Shown here one piece after another: positions 1 through 10,371 of a DNA stretch of 64,000 nucleotides (positions are counted from its first letter, which is position 1; every line of letters begins with the position of its first letter). The DNA lies in the NCBI GenBank assembly GCA_014773175.1, contig VXCM01000692.1, positions 194,731 through 258,730 on the forward strand. The letters run 5' to 3'. The stretch is from Lucifuga dentata (Eukaryota > Chordata > Actinopteri > Ophidiiformes > Bythitidae). Made by a program: the position numbers and the translations under genes. Under the pieces are notes generated by a model, which searched no databases, had not been told where the DNA came from, and saw only the letters and a program-made list of their open reading frames with translations.

Positions 1-220
1 AACAATTTGATCAGTTTATGGAAAAAGAAAAAGGACAAAACATAAACGGACTTCTTCAGACTGCCAATAGGGAAATGAAGCCTTGAAACACTGAAGCTTT
101 CCAGCCAATTGTGTTGAAAATGTGTCGATTATTCCAACATTAAAGTAGGCATAAGAACATGGCTGCGGTCACGCGCTCATCAGTAGTTAAGTATGTATGC
201 CTAGTTACGTGACGTCAGAT

Positions 221-708
221 TTAAAGGACTATACCGACAATTTTGCATGTTTGAGCCTAATATGTTCAATTTTCATATATGTTGCATTACTGAAAACCAT
301 TTTCAAAAGGATAAAACCGTATTTCAGCTTTCCTGATATTTTGCAAAATCTATTAAAATTTCAAAATCAAATATTCAAGCGACCCACCTTAAAAAATCAA
401 TGTTTCGCCTGCTAATAGTTAAGCAGCCTTATGAAGTCACGTCGTTTAAATTTTTCGATATTTTTACGTAACTCAAAAAAAAAAAAACTCAAATAGATGT
501 TCGCGATGATGGATTACCTATCCCAAGAACGTTTCAAGTATCAACAAGTTGATTTTAGTGTACCAGAATGAACTGAAACTATTGGGTCTGGAAGGTCGGA
601 GAAAAAAAATTCACGGTTCCAGTGGTATGCTTTGGGAAATAATAGTAATATGTATGAAAATTGAATATATTAGGTTCAAACACGCAAAATGACCGGGATA
701 GTGCAGAG
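221..708 (+). mobile_element. TTAA MITE, subfamily A, copy 1
   Basis: Non-autonomous DNA transposon. The left end is TTAA followed by AGGACTATACC and the subterminal words GCATGTTTGAGCCTAATATGTT. The right part ends in the inverted counterpart (TTAGGTTCAAACACGCAAAATG), but the last bases and the right TTAA have decayed. The interior carries the family words TTTCAGCTTTCCTGATATTT and GATGATGGATTACCTATCCC. It is shorter than the full copies because the central segment around ATATAGTCCC is missing. It encodes no protein. Confidence 0.8.
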
Positions 709-1010
709 ATGAGTTAAAACCGAGAATCCATCTACCATATATTTACTACATAGCGGATTTTAATTCCAAACAATGTAGTGCGCTTGAGCCCTGTAAACTT
801 ATGATTGATGTGTAAGTTTCACATATCCCTTTTTTAATAATAGAAATTTGGTATGGAAATGCTAATGTTTTATAACATTTTAATAACAGTAGCAAATGAG
901 CTTCTGCGTGTACTTGTGTAAATTGGCGGTGATGCTTACTGAGAAAATGGAGTGAACTGTGTGTGTAACTGGAGTAATGTAATGTTTATATATTTTTATT
1001 TAAGGTATTC

Positions 1011-1352
1011 TTACACGGGAGAAAACTTGCGCTTGGCTACTGGCGCCGCGCGAGAGCCGAGCTGGTGGTCCACACAAACAGATTTATTGCCCGTTGGACC
1101 AACATGTGGCTCCAGACTTCTGGAATAAAATAGCAACTGCACACTGAGGAAAAAATCCAAGTTTTTGACGTTAACTTTGGAAAAAATATGCAGGGTTGTT
1201 GTGTGATTACTTCGCTGACAACTATAACCAAACCTATCGTTACAAAATCTAGGAGGCGCGTGACTGAGCTCCGCGACGTCGCGGAGGTCCCTCGCGGCTT
1301 GGCGCGGGCGCGATTGCGTCATATGTGTCGCGCGCACACTAGCGACAACGGC
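1011..1352. other. CpG-rich patch with an 18-bp perfect palindrome
   Basis: This stretch is much richer in CpG than its AT-rich surroundings, with runs such as GGCGCCGCGCGAGAGCC and GGCGCGGGCGCG. It contains the perfect palindrome CTCCGCGACGTCGCGGAG at 1269-1286. No convincing reading frame follows splice signals here. It could be a promoter CpG island for the gene beginning near 3 kb, from which it is now separated by the LINE at 1353-2656, or part of an unknown repeat. The function is not shown by the sequence. Confidence 0.45.
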
Positions 1353-2656
1353 TATTACCTATTCAGTAATGTTGGTGGAATCGAATTTTTTCTTAAATGT
1401 AACTATTCTGTTGACAAATTACCTATTAAGCTAGCTAATTTCCACAAACAGGCACTATTAGCATGGACCTTGGCCTATAAGCACAACTTCTCTCCACACA
1501 GATATTACATATGGAACAACAAAGATATTCAGTTTAAACATAAAACTATTTATTCAGAGATGGTTTGACAACAGTATCATTAATATTTTACAACTTTTGA
1601 ATGAAGATGGGTTTTTATTGTCTTATGAAGAATTTCTGAAAAAGTTTGAATTACCTGTCACACCGAAAGAATATGTATTGGTGTTTGATGCTGTTCCAGA
1701 AGGTGCTTTATAGGTTTTGAAAAACTCTCATAATGACACATTTCAGTCATCCGATTGGAAAAAAAATATCTTCATTCTTCATTGGTGATATAGATGTCTT
1801 AAATAAGAAAGATAGTAATAAACAAATCCGAAATACCCTTGTAGAAAATAACATTCCTCCAATGCAAATGTTCTGGTCTTAATTCTGGTGAATTAAATTG
1901 GAAAAAGGCATGGAGTATATCAGACAAATATTGTATTAGTAATAAAATGAAAGAGGGGTGTCATTTAAAATTTTACATAGAATATATCCTGTGAATCACA
2001 TTTTGGAAAGATTTAAACTGAATATTAATTACTCTTGTGATTTCTGTGGTTTAATCAAAGAGACAATTTTTCATTTATTTTTCCATTGTATGTACTCCAT
2101 AATGTTCTGGATTGATATGCAAAATTTTTTGTCTAGAAAAACAGGTCAAATGGTTGTGCTTTATGGTTGTGATATTTTTATTTATTTTGAAAATAACTCA
2201 GTGGACAATAATATTAACTTTTTAATCCAACTATTTATAATTCTTGGCAAATTCCATATACATAAAATGAAATGGACCAACAAAAAAACAAATTTTACCT
2301 TATTTCTAATTGATATCAACCTATATTACAATTCTTTAGTCAAAATGAAAAAAAATAAAAAAGCAACAAAGACCCAAACAATATTTGAAACCTATAAAAT
2401 TATCAACTAATGTTACTTAATAATTTGTACTCTTTTATTTATTTAGATTTTTATCCTCCTATATATATTTTTTTATTGACTACAAAATGAGCCTCTTGCA
2501 CAATCCCCATGAATACTTTTTTGTAAATTTGACTTTTTTTTTTTTAATATCATAACTGTATTCCCTGGCACTTTGTTTCCTCTTTTTGTTATATAAATCT
2601 GTTTATTTGTTGTTTGAATTTAACTTTCCAGTAAAGTTTATTAAAAAAAAAAAAAG
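1353..2656 (+). mobile_element. 5'-truncated L1/Tx1-type LINE, ORF2 C-terminus
   Basis: Decayed non-LTR retrotransposon covering the end of ORF2 and the 3' tail. The recognisable protein parts are interrupted by stops and frame changes near 1568, 1710 and 1950. The best-preserved part is an open frame at 1958-2410 with a zinc-knuckle-like zf-RVT segment: CDFCGLIKETIFHLFFHC, i.e. C-x2-C followed by H-x3-H/C, typical of the region after the reverse transcriptase domain in fish L1/Tx1 elements. The element ends in an A-rich tail at about 2640-2655. GACAACGGC at 1344-1352 and GACAATGGC at 2657-2665 look like a 9-bp target site duplication with one change, so this is a 5'-truncated insertion. It is not functional. 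Confidence 0.75.
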
Positions 2657-3037
2657 GACAATGGCGAGTATAAACCAAGCTTCACACACGATAACAAACT
2701 CTCTCTTTTGTTTTGTGAAAATTTAGACTGTCATTCATCCATAACAAGCCTTTTATTTTTCGACTCTAAGATAGATGAAAAACACAGTTTCAGTTAAAAT
2801 AAGATGTGTGACAAATAATCATCATAATGTTCTTTCCCGCAGATATTTGAAGTCTGAGCTGCTTCTGCTTTCAGGTAATTTACACTTCATTTTAGGTTTA
2901 TGTTAGATTTAAAAAAAAATGCAAAAGTGTAAATGTTGTTGCATTTGTCAAAAGGCTCAGTTTCTTCATAAAGTTGCTTTATTGTGGCTTTTTTTAAACA
3001 ATGAATAATGGATTTCTCTAGGTCGCAGAAAGTCAAG
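2657..3037 (+). other. Putative 5' untranslated region and upstream exon of the next gene
   Basis: There is no open gene here, but two exon-like blocks occur. Positions 2833-2873 lie between a good acceptor (TTCTTTCCCGCAG) and a GTAATTT donor. A block beginning at 3029 follows TCGCAG and contains the proposed start at 3038. They may be 5' noncoding exons of the gene at 3038-4850. Alternatively the first block is coding in another frame, which would extend the protein; the sequence does not decide. Confidence 0.3.
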
Positions 3038-4850
3038 ATGGCAGCAGTAGCTTGTGTGAATCCATCTATAAGATTCATGCTGTAAGTAAGCTATAAGAGC
3101 CGGTTTCTGTTCCGTTTCATTATGTTCCCAAACACAACACATGTTCATAGTGTCTGGGCAATATTGAAATTGGAGTTGTACCCATTAGAAGTGATGCTGT
3201 CTGAAAGTTATGTAATTGAAATGATAAACTTGATGGTTTTTTTAGGCTGCCATGCAGGTGTCACAGTGTAACAGTAACACCTATAATTGATGTGAGACTG
3301 TTCTCTCAAACTGGATTTGTTAAATTGTGGAGCAATGAATTATTTTTTTGTAAATCAGTTTCTCCTTAGTACACAGCTGTAAAAGACAGATCATGATGAG
3401 CACCTGAAGGCAGCATAATAGCTGAGGGGACATTCATACAGCCTAAAACACGGAAACTTTAGCTTCATGTGAGGACAGTGTGAAAGGTAGAGGTGTAAAT
3501 CCTCGTCTTCATGGCGATTCAATTTGATTACGATTATTGAATGATTTGATACATCAGAAATCTTTGATTTCTACTTCAATTCTGTTATCTGAATTCAAAA
3601 CTTTTTCACTTCACTGAAAAATTTTTAGAAATATGACCATGGGAACTTAATTACACACTGTAGATAGATAGATAGATAGATAGTCCTTTTCAGAAATTCT
3701 TTTTGTGCTTGTGGAAGAATGGCTTTCGCCTTCTTTACCACACGGGACTCACATAGCTTTGTCAAACTGTGTTGTTGGCCCACAACCTCAGTAGACATAT
3801 TAACTATCCTATTCAGTTTATTTTTATTACTCAAAGACAATGAAAAGTACCATGCAATGGAACAAAAAGATAGAATACTACAGAATACTCTCCACAAATG
3901 AACAATAGAAAAGAGCCAGCATGTCTGTACCCACTTTGAACTGTCAGAGCTTGTGCATGAAAACTAATCATTGCTGTCCTTTCTTGTAAATGACACCTCT
4001 GTCTGAATCCCATGAGATTTGCATCAATCACAGTTCCTAAATACTAATATTCACTTATAACTTTCATCAAAATCGTCATCTTTTGTCTTTCAGAGAGAGC
4101 GAATTGACATTTGACTGGGATTCTTTTCTTCACTGTGCCAGAGCAGAAGGTACACACATTTCATATGTATACTATGTGAATCAAGTTATAATATGTCATG
4201 ACAAAATTTACCCAATGCTTTTCTTGTCTTAAATGATTTGCAGGAGACACATACCTTTCCCTTGTGTCAGAATTTGTGCAGTCACATGAAGATGAAGAGG
4301 TTCCCTTAAAACCACATGGGGCCATATGGACAATATCGGAGCAGACTGAGCCGATCTGCAGCGAGAAAGAGTTGGAACAGTTGGGACAGTTCTATCTTCC
4401 TGATGAAGTGACCATGGTGGTCATGGGTAAGTTGCGAAACATTCCCGGCCACCGTGAAGTTGTTCTAATGACCTGTGAGGACAGACAGCTGTACGCCTAC
4501 GACGGAGAGGAGCTGCATTTGATGGGAAATATTACACAGCTACGCAAGAGGGGCATTGAGTATCCAGGATCCAAGCGCTTTTACAGAGGAGAGGCTTTCA
4601 AAGACGTGGTAAGAGTTTAGAATCATTTGCTGGTAGCAAGCGGGGCTTTGGGATTTCTGATATTGGCTGATCGCCTTTAAGTTCTGATAACTATTTCTTG
4701 TGTAATCTGTTTGTGTAGACCGAGGAAGAGTGGGAAGAGGTGAGGAAGGGTGAGGTGGGGAGAGCATTAGAGCAAGAACACCTAGACTTGGTGATGGCAC
4801 ACAAGTCCAAAATCCTGAACTGTCTCAAAGTCATCAAGCCCATCTCATGA
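3038..4850 (+). CDS. Uncharacterised 198-aa protein (four coding exons)
   Basis: I do not recognise this family. Coding exons joined by GT-AG introns are 3038-3081, 4094-4149, 4244-4608 and 4719-4850; phases match throughout and give 198 residues. The start is ATG at 3038 in an AAGATGG context; an upstream coding extension cannot be excluded because the first exon is open in two frames. The protein is acidic and soluble-looking, with no signal peptide or membrane segment. It begins MAAVACVNPSIRF, then LTFDWDSFLHCARAEG, a middle with LGQFYLPDEVTMVVMGKLRN and VVLMTCEDRQLYAYDGEE, and a C-terminal part FYRGEAFKDV-TEEEWEEV followed by a likely helix ending KVIKPIS. The splicing coherence over three junctions and low stop density argue it is real. 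Intron 1 holds LINE and hAT debris. It lies in tandem with the unknown gene at 7958-9902, in the same orientation, but the two proteins show no obvious similarity to each other by eye. Confidence 0.7.
3485..3640. mobile_element. Possible hAT-type fragment
   Basis: GAGGTGTAAATCCTCGTC followed by the GATTCAATTTGATTACGATT and GATTTGATACATCAG repeats resembles internal sequence of small teleost hAT elements rich in GATT/CGATT words. It lies in intron 1 of the gene at 3038-4850. No matching opposite terminus was found, so the classification is tentative. Confidence 0.3.
3660..3925 (-). mobile_element. LINE 3' end with (GATA)n tail, reverse orientation
   Basis: Read on the minus strand, a short degraded reading frame (SLTKLCESRVVKKAKAIL, then QAQKEFLKRT) resembles the C-terminal end of CR1/L2/Rex-type LINE ORF2. 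It runs straight into a (CTAT)n microsatellite, seen as GATA repeats at 3663-3683 on the plus strand, which is the usual tail of such elements. It lies inside intron 1 of the gene at 3038-4850. The family assignment rests on the pattern only. Confidence 0.45.
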
Positions 4851-5440
4851 CTGCAGATGGGTATGTGGTCCATGTAATGCATAATTGCAATCTTGAATTC
4901 TTCCAGAAGGTTCTGTGACATTCACCTGTTGCCTGCTGTTTTAATATAAACTATTTTAGCAGTTTGCTTGGAGGGTGAAACAAATATTTAGTTTTCTTTT
5001 GTATTCATGGGTTGATTGTAAAATGACTTAATATGTTCTTATTCTATGCCTTCTTTTTTTATATAGGTAAGGATGACTGTTGAAACTGGATTCAGCATGG
5101 ATTCTTCATGTTCAAAATACAGTAAATAATGTTAATATTAAAAAAGAAAATAAAATCAAATATAATCAGAAATGGGGAAAAAATTCTTGCTGCATTGCTT
5201 CTGTGAAGTTTGACACATTTCATTATTTTTTAACCTGTAACATTGTCTTTATGTTTATTTTTTGCAATGAATGTGGTATATCATTACTTTTCATATTATT
5301 TGTGCTTAAAATGGAATTTGTGAACTCTTTGTGAACACTTTTACTTCAGTACAGTAAATGTGTTCTTTTACACTTATCTCTGTCTTTTCTCTGACTTTTC
5401 GCCATGTTTTGGATGGTTTGACAATAAAGTTCTGCTTGAT
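4851..5440 (+). other. 3' untranslated region and polyadenylation signal of the upstream gene
   Basis: The sequence after the TGA at 4848-4850 is AT-rich with no supported coding exon. An AATAAA at 5423-5428 (GACAATAAAGTTCTG) is the best polyadenylation signal. An open frame inside it, at 5080-5334, has low-complexity K/N-rich content and is not considered a gene. Confidence 0.5.
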
Positions 5441-5482
5441 TTATTAAATAGACTCGATGGCATTGACTCTCAATTAGAATAC

Positions 5483-5575
5483 TTAAAGGAGCATACCAGT
5501 GATTTTGCATGTTGAAGCCCAATAAAACCACATACACGTTATGTTGCTAACTGACTTTTGAACCTGATTTTTCCA
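5483..5575 (+). mobile_element. TTAA MITE, subfamily B, terminal fragment
   Basis: The fragment starts TTAA-AGGAGCATACCAGTGATTTTG and continues with the subfamily B words GAAGCCCAATAAAACCACAT. The rest of the element is missing or unrecognisable. Confidence 0.55.
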
Positions 5576-5769
5576 TGGACTTCCACAGCTAAAAATGAAT
5601 AGGAGTTATGGGGTTTCTCAAAGGGTGATCAACATAAAGGGAGTACTAAACCAGTAGTCACACCTGGTGTGTTCTAGATTTAAAAACTCAATAGACTTAT
5701 TATAAATTGTATTCCAGAAATCAAAATAGTAATTAAAATGCAACCTGAAATATATGTTTTTGTGCAATC

Positions 5770-6060
5770 ATTTGGCCTTTGGTTTGGAGAGGAGAAGAGC
5801 CATTGACAGTCAAACTCTTTGCTGGTGACATAGCATTTATCTTTGATACCTGCAATTAATTACAAACCAAAACCAACAGACTACAAGAAAATAGCAAAAG
5901 GGTCTTGGAATCAAATGAACTCTTGAATCAAACACAACAGGAGCTGATCAGAACTGACAAAAGTGGAGATGGTTTGGCCACATACTGAGGAAGGAACAAC
6001 AAACACTAGAGTAGATTAGAATATAAACCACAAAGAAAAAGGAAGCAGATAAGTCCCCCC
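5770..6060 (+). mobile_element. LINE reverse-transcriptase remnant
   Basis: Degraded coding remnants occur in shifting frames. CTTTGCTGGTGACATAGC reads LFAGDIAFI, a decayed form of the reverse transcriptase FADD motif. TGGAGATGGTTTGGCCACAT reads WRWFGHILRKEQQTLE, the tryptophan-rich segment downstream of the RT domain seen in many RTE/CR1-like LINEs. Stops interrupt every frame. It ends at a C-run, single N and A-run, which is an assembly weak point. Confidence 0.5.
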
Positions 6061-6065
6061 CCCCN

Positions 6066-6835
6066 AAAAAAAAAAAAAAAAAAAAAAAACAGAAGCTCTC
6101 CATTGACATTTTGGGACATTTTGGCCAAAGGTTACAGCAGTTGCTTATTAAAACGGTGGGATGAGAGCTGTAACGGATGCCGCATATCCAAAAGAGTAAA
6201 GAGGACAAGTATAAGTTTGGAGAGGAGGACATTTTGGTTACTTTTTAGTTTCACTTTGAGCAACGGGTTATTCCTGTAAGTCCTGTGATTACACTCTGTA
6301 GGCAAGTTTCACTTCTTATTCCTGTAAGTCACGTGATGAAACAATGCAGCCAGGTTTCACTTCTTGCATTCAAGTCCTTAGCATTATGTTTCTCACAAAG
6401 GAGAATAATCATTGCCTAACCAATGAAGAGTTATTATATTTTGGAATCATGTCTTTCATATTTTCTGAAGCAATTTATTGTTTCTTTGTGTATGCAGCTT
6501 TTTCAGATCCACTTTCAGCATTTAGCATCACTTTTGTCTCACACTGTACTTATTTTTTATCACTTGCACTGGGATATTAAATCTGTGATAACCCTGTTAT
6601 GCACTGTTCAAAATGTGACATAGAATAAATTGATCTTTATCATGTAAGTACAGTATAACTAATTTTCAATTTATTGAGATTTTTTTTTTTTTTTTTTTTT
6701 TTTNTCTGTCCAGGGACTACAGATGAAAAATAGCCTTTTGGCTAATTCTGGCACATTTACAGGAATGTTTGTGCATTATCCCTGCCAAATAACCAATAAA
6801 TATCACCATAATATTTCTATAATCCACATAGCATC
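6066..6835. other. Intergenic, no gene seen; small tandem duplication
   Basis: There is no supported gene. A tandem duplication of about 48 bp is present: 6268-6315 and 6316-6364 both begin TTATTCCTGTAAGTC and end AGGTTTCACTTC or AAGTTTCACTTC. A T-run interrupted by a single N lies at 6681-6704. Confidence 0.5.
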
Positions 6836-7417
6836 TTAAAGGACCAACGGTGATGGTGCATGTTTGAGCCTAATATTTTCAATTTTTATTGCCTTACTGA
6901 CAATCATTTCCCAAAGGATAAAACTGTATTTCAGCTTTCCCGATATTTTGGAAAATCTCTTAATCTTTCAAAATCAAATATTCAAGCAGTACACCCACCT
7001 TAAAAATCACTGTTTTGTCTGCTAATAGTTACACAGCCTTATTAAACATCACAGTCATTTAAATTTTTCAATAAACGCAAGTCTTCTTTTGGGACTATAT
7101 TCTCTGGTGGAGACATACATTCACTCTGTGCTTTTTGTTGTGCTTGAATGCTAAAAATTACAAAACTTTGAAAAACCTGAATACACATCTTGTGCATGAT
7201 GATGGATTACCTATCCCAAGAACATTTCAACTATCAAGAAGCTGATTTTAATAGCGTACCAGAATGAACCTTAAACCAATGGTGGACTGGAAGGTAGAAT
7301 TTTATTTTTTAATTCACCATTCCAGTAGTATGCTTTGGAAAATGACTGTAACATTATGTGTATTAAAACGGAATATATTAGGCTCAAACATGTACAATTG
7401 CTGGTATGGTCCTTTAA
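6836..7417 (+). mobile_element. TTAA MITE, subfamily A, copy 2
   Basis: A full-length 582-bp copy runs from TTAA at 6836-6839 to TTAA at 7414-7417. Ends are AGGACCAACGG and TGGTATGGTCCT. The internal order is TTTCAGCTTTCCCGATATTT, GGGACTATATTC, GATGATGGATTACC, then the second terminal repeat. It lies between the two uncharacterised genes. Confidence 0.9.
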
Positions 7418-7765
7418 AATGTGACTGTGATATGACCTTAACAACCTTAACACATCTTCATGATATTACCATTTATTGATTATTGATATAAAATTCTTAA
7501 AACTTAGTACATACTCACATCAACTGTCACTTTCTTGGTATATTTTAGTGCTTATTCGTGACATCATCAAAGCTGTGGGGAAATCCAGTTTTTTTTTTTT
7601 TTCAGGAAAATTTCCTAATACCCTGATAAAATTATACAATTATAATATCTTAGGGATTAACATGACACATAAAAATTATTTCGTGCTGTGGAAAGATAAA
7701 TGAACAAACCTATGAATAAAACTTGATATGCTTCATAGACTACGTCACATGAAGATCAGTAGGCT

Positions 7766-7894
7766 TTTCTCATAACTCATGGTTATGGTGTTGGGTTACT
7801 TGATCAGCTGGTTTAAAGGCGTGGTGAGTNTTTCTCATAACTCATGGTTATGGTGTTGGGTTACTTGATCAGCTGGTTTAAAGGCGTGGTGAGT
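7766..7894. repeat. Identical 64-bp duplication around a single N (assembly artefact)
   Basis: Positions 7766-7829 and 7831-7894 are identical and separated by one N at 7830. Perfect identity flanking a one-base gap is best explained by two contig ends that overlap but were not merged. It lies in the 5' flank of the gene at 7958-9902, so true spacing there is probably 65 bp shorter. Confidence 0.85.
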
Positions 7895-7957
7895 TTGAAG
7901 AAAAAATCAGGAAACTTTGTTGAATTCTTTCCTGACGCCCTGACAGGCTGATCTACG

Positions 7958-9902
7958 ATGGTGAGTAGCTGCTTTATAACAGCAACTTTTACCATTTTTT
8001 TTCATAATGTCATTCATTTCTTCATTTCTGATTTCATTTTTGTTATCACTGAAATGTTTCATTGTTGTTTATTCTTTCCGGCAACAGGCTGCTCGGCAGA
8101 GAAGGAGGTAAGCCGACAGATTTTTCCGAACCAAAAGCGATTATCAGTCAAGAGTGTTCCCATTTAAAAATAAAGTGATTTACCGCATTTGCATTTAAAT
8201 TATGCTCATTTCCAAAATAATTTTAGTTGAATAATTTCAATTTTGTTATTTCACATATGAATTTGTCTTTATATTACATTATTTTGTAGCTACTGCTTTA
8301 ACATTTACAACATAGTTTAAGTTTCGATTCTTTAATTCAAAGACGTTTATCCTTGGTATAAAGTATGAAGTCCGTTCCGCCAGTTGAAATGAAAAAAAAA
8401 AAAAAAATGCCACCGTTTTACTCCCTATTGTTAAGTCATAAGTATCTCATAATTATGACAGCATCTCANGAGGGTGGGAGGAGGGTGGTTGATTCTTTTT
8501 ACTTCAACTGGCAGAAACAGCTTTCCATAACAAAGACATGCAGTAAGTGTGCCATATTAAATTAATTAATTAATAATTAAGAATTCAGAAGTTTGGCCCT
8601 CCAAAAGTGAACAGCAGATCTGATTGGCCAACACCCTGTTCACTATTGTGAGAAAGATCCTTTCATGTCAGCTAGTCAATCAGAGCTCCTGTTTCTGCTC
8701 TAATTATTGACATATTGTGCTTTATAATAATCCACGTTGTATCATTATTTTAGAAGAGAAAATTTACTGCCAATCGAAGAACGTTTCAGAAACAATGCCT
8801 TCATTCTTATTTCTACAATGCTGGAGCTGAATGAACAGAATCCAGAACGCAGAGCATTGGTGGACGAGGTGGGTCCTGTCTGATGGGAAGATTTTCTGTT
8901 TATTTTAGAATACATGGTGCTGTCATGGTTCACAGTTACAATGAATAAAGAAAAATGTTTCTTTTTAAATGTGTTAACCCAACAGATACTTCACAGCATT
9001 TTCTTCTTGGGAAAAATCAACATACCCCCCTATCTCCCACATCACATTTTGAATAATGGCGAGGTGTTTGATGGAATAAGAGCACGTTTCCCTCGTCCAT
9101 TTGATCTTTATTCTTCTCAAGTGCCCCAACGGTGTCCATTTTCCTGTGTGGCAGACATGGTAAGATTCTAGAACATAATGCAGATCCTACTTGTAAACAT
9201 CCTCAAATATTACTGAGTTACCAGACTCAGTAAATCACAGCCAATTTGTAGACATAAATTGATGATATTTGTTATTGCTTACAGCTTACCGATGAAGTCG
9301 GACAAGAGAATGAATATGAAATAAGGGAGAACCTCCAAGCCCTCATCAAACAACTGGAGCCTGAACCGCGGCTGTCATCTGCCACCATGTGTGTGTCTCA
9401 GAAAAACACTCAGCCAGATTCAGTCAGGTACTATGGAGTCTCCATGTCCACTCCTACACCTATAGCTAGGAAGGTCATGGTTGCTATCTCATGTCTTGTG
9501 ACCTGGGATGATTATGTAGCTTCTGCAGTAATGAGCTACTATCCAAATTTTGCCAAGAACCCAAACTTTGATGGAACCATCCAACTTCCACAGGATGTCA
9601 GGTGTCAGGCATTTAGCCTACTGAGAAATGAAGAAATGTTGGCCTGCAGATCGTGTGGTAATTTGTTTGGTTTGACCCCAACTGATGAAAATGGGTGGTT
9701 CTATGGAAACTGTGCTGAGGCTGAGAGTCTGAGCAACTTATTCAAAAATGATGCAGAGATTAGAAACCAATCAGAACCAACAGCTGAGACATACACACCT
9801 GAAAACAGGGAGGGTGTTCACGACAAAGTTTTGGGAATACTTCAGGATTTGTTACAGCAGCTGTACTTTGAATGGGAGGGTGCTGTTTACAGCCCACTAT
9901 AA
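7958..9902 (+). CDS. Uncharacterised 309-aa protein with CxxC and CAE motifs (five coding exons)
   Basis: I do not recognise the family. Coding exons 7958-7960, 8088-8107, 8754-8868, 8986-9159 and 9285-9902 join through GT-AG introns in consistent phase and give 309 residues. The first coding exon is only the ATG. The start follows CTACG and is supported by the unbroken frame MAARQRRRRENLLPIEERF. Features: a basic N-terminus (residues 2-9); a helical segment ending NEQNPERRALVDE (34-46); a middle HSIFFLGKINIPPYLPHH; residues 153-185 with likely beta strands (YYGVSMSTPTPIARKVMVAI); then C225-x2-C228 (LACRSCGNLFGL) and G245-N-C247-A-E249 (FYGNCAEAESLSNLF); and a helical C-terminus ending FEWEGAVYSPL. 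No signal peptide or membrane helix is seen. The C-A-E next to a helix recalls the (H/C)xE zinc site of cytidine-deaminase-fold proteins, but the CxxC comes before rather than after it, so this is only a hypothesis. The complete frame over five exons suggests an intact gene. Confidence 0.75.
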
Positions 9903-9929
9903 AAGTAGCTTTGAAAAAGATGGCATGAG

Positions 9930-9930
<1 letters not shown>

Positions 9931-9964
<34 letters not shown>
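9931..9964. repeat. (TG)n microsatellite
   Basis: An uninterrupted TG repeat in the 3' flank of the gene ending at 9902. Confidence 0.95.
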
Positions 9965-9966
<2 letters not shown>

Positions 9967-9983
9967 TGAATTGTACTTTCTTG

Positions 9984-10234
9984 TAGGGCTGGGCAATATG
10001 GCCTAAAAATAAAATCTTGATTTCCGTTTTACACTTATGGACCATTCTTGATTTTAATCATGCTTGTTCTTGTTTTTCTCTAAACTAACTAAAATAAAAA
10101 AAATAAATTAAAAAAAATATATATATATATAATTCAAATAAGTATGTTCTTTATTAAAATAATTTAAAAAAATGATACTTTTAAATAAAATTGTAGCCCT
10201 CTTAAAAAAAACAAAAAAAAAAAANNNNNNNNNN

Positions 10235-10278
<44 letters not shown>

Positions 10279-10363
10279 TGATTCGGCGATTCAGCCATTT
10301 TACACATCATGCCAAAACGTAAAATCAAATTAATCAATTAAATCGATTTATTGCCCAGCCCTG
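9984..10363. mobile_element. hAT-like non-autonomous element
   Basis: The ends are inverted copies: TAGGGCTGGGCAATATGG at the left and ATTGCCCAGCCCTG at the right, the form seen in a widespread teleost hAT family. The flanks CTTTCTTG (9976-9983) and CTTTCATA (10364-10371) may be a decayed 8-bp target duplication (first 5 bases equal). The interior is AT-rich, with an (AT)n run and a 10-N gap at 10225-10234. Confidence 0.65.
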
Positions 10364-10371
10364 CTTTCATA

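Noticed and set aside
1188..1568. 126-codon open frame spanning the CpG patch and LINE start
   Set aside because: Only its last third is LINE ORF2; the first part is unrelated flanking DNA joined by chance across the insertion point.
5080..5334. 84-codon open frame in the 3' region of the first gene
   Set aside because: Low-complexity N/K/F-rich translation of AT-rich 3' UTR.
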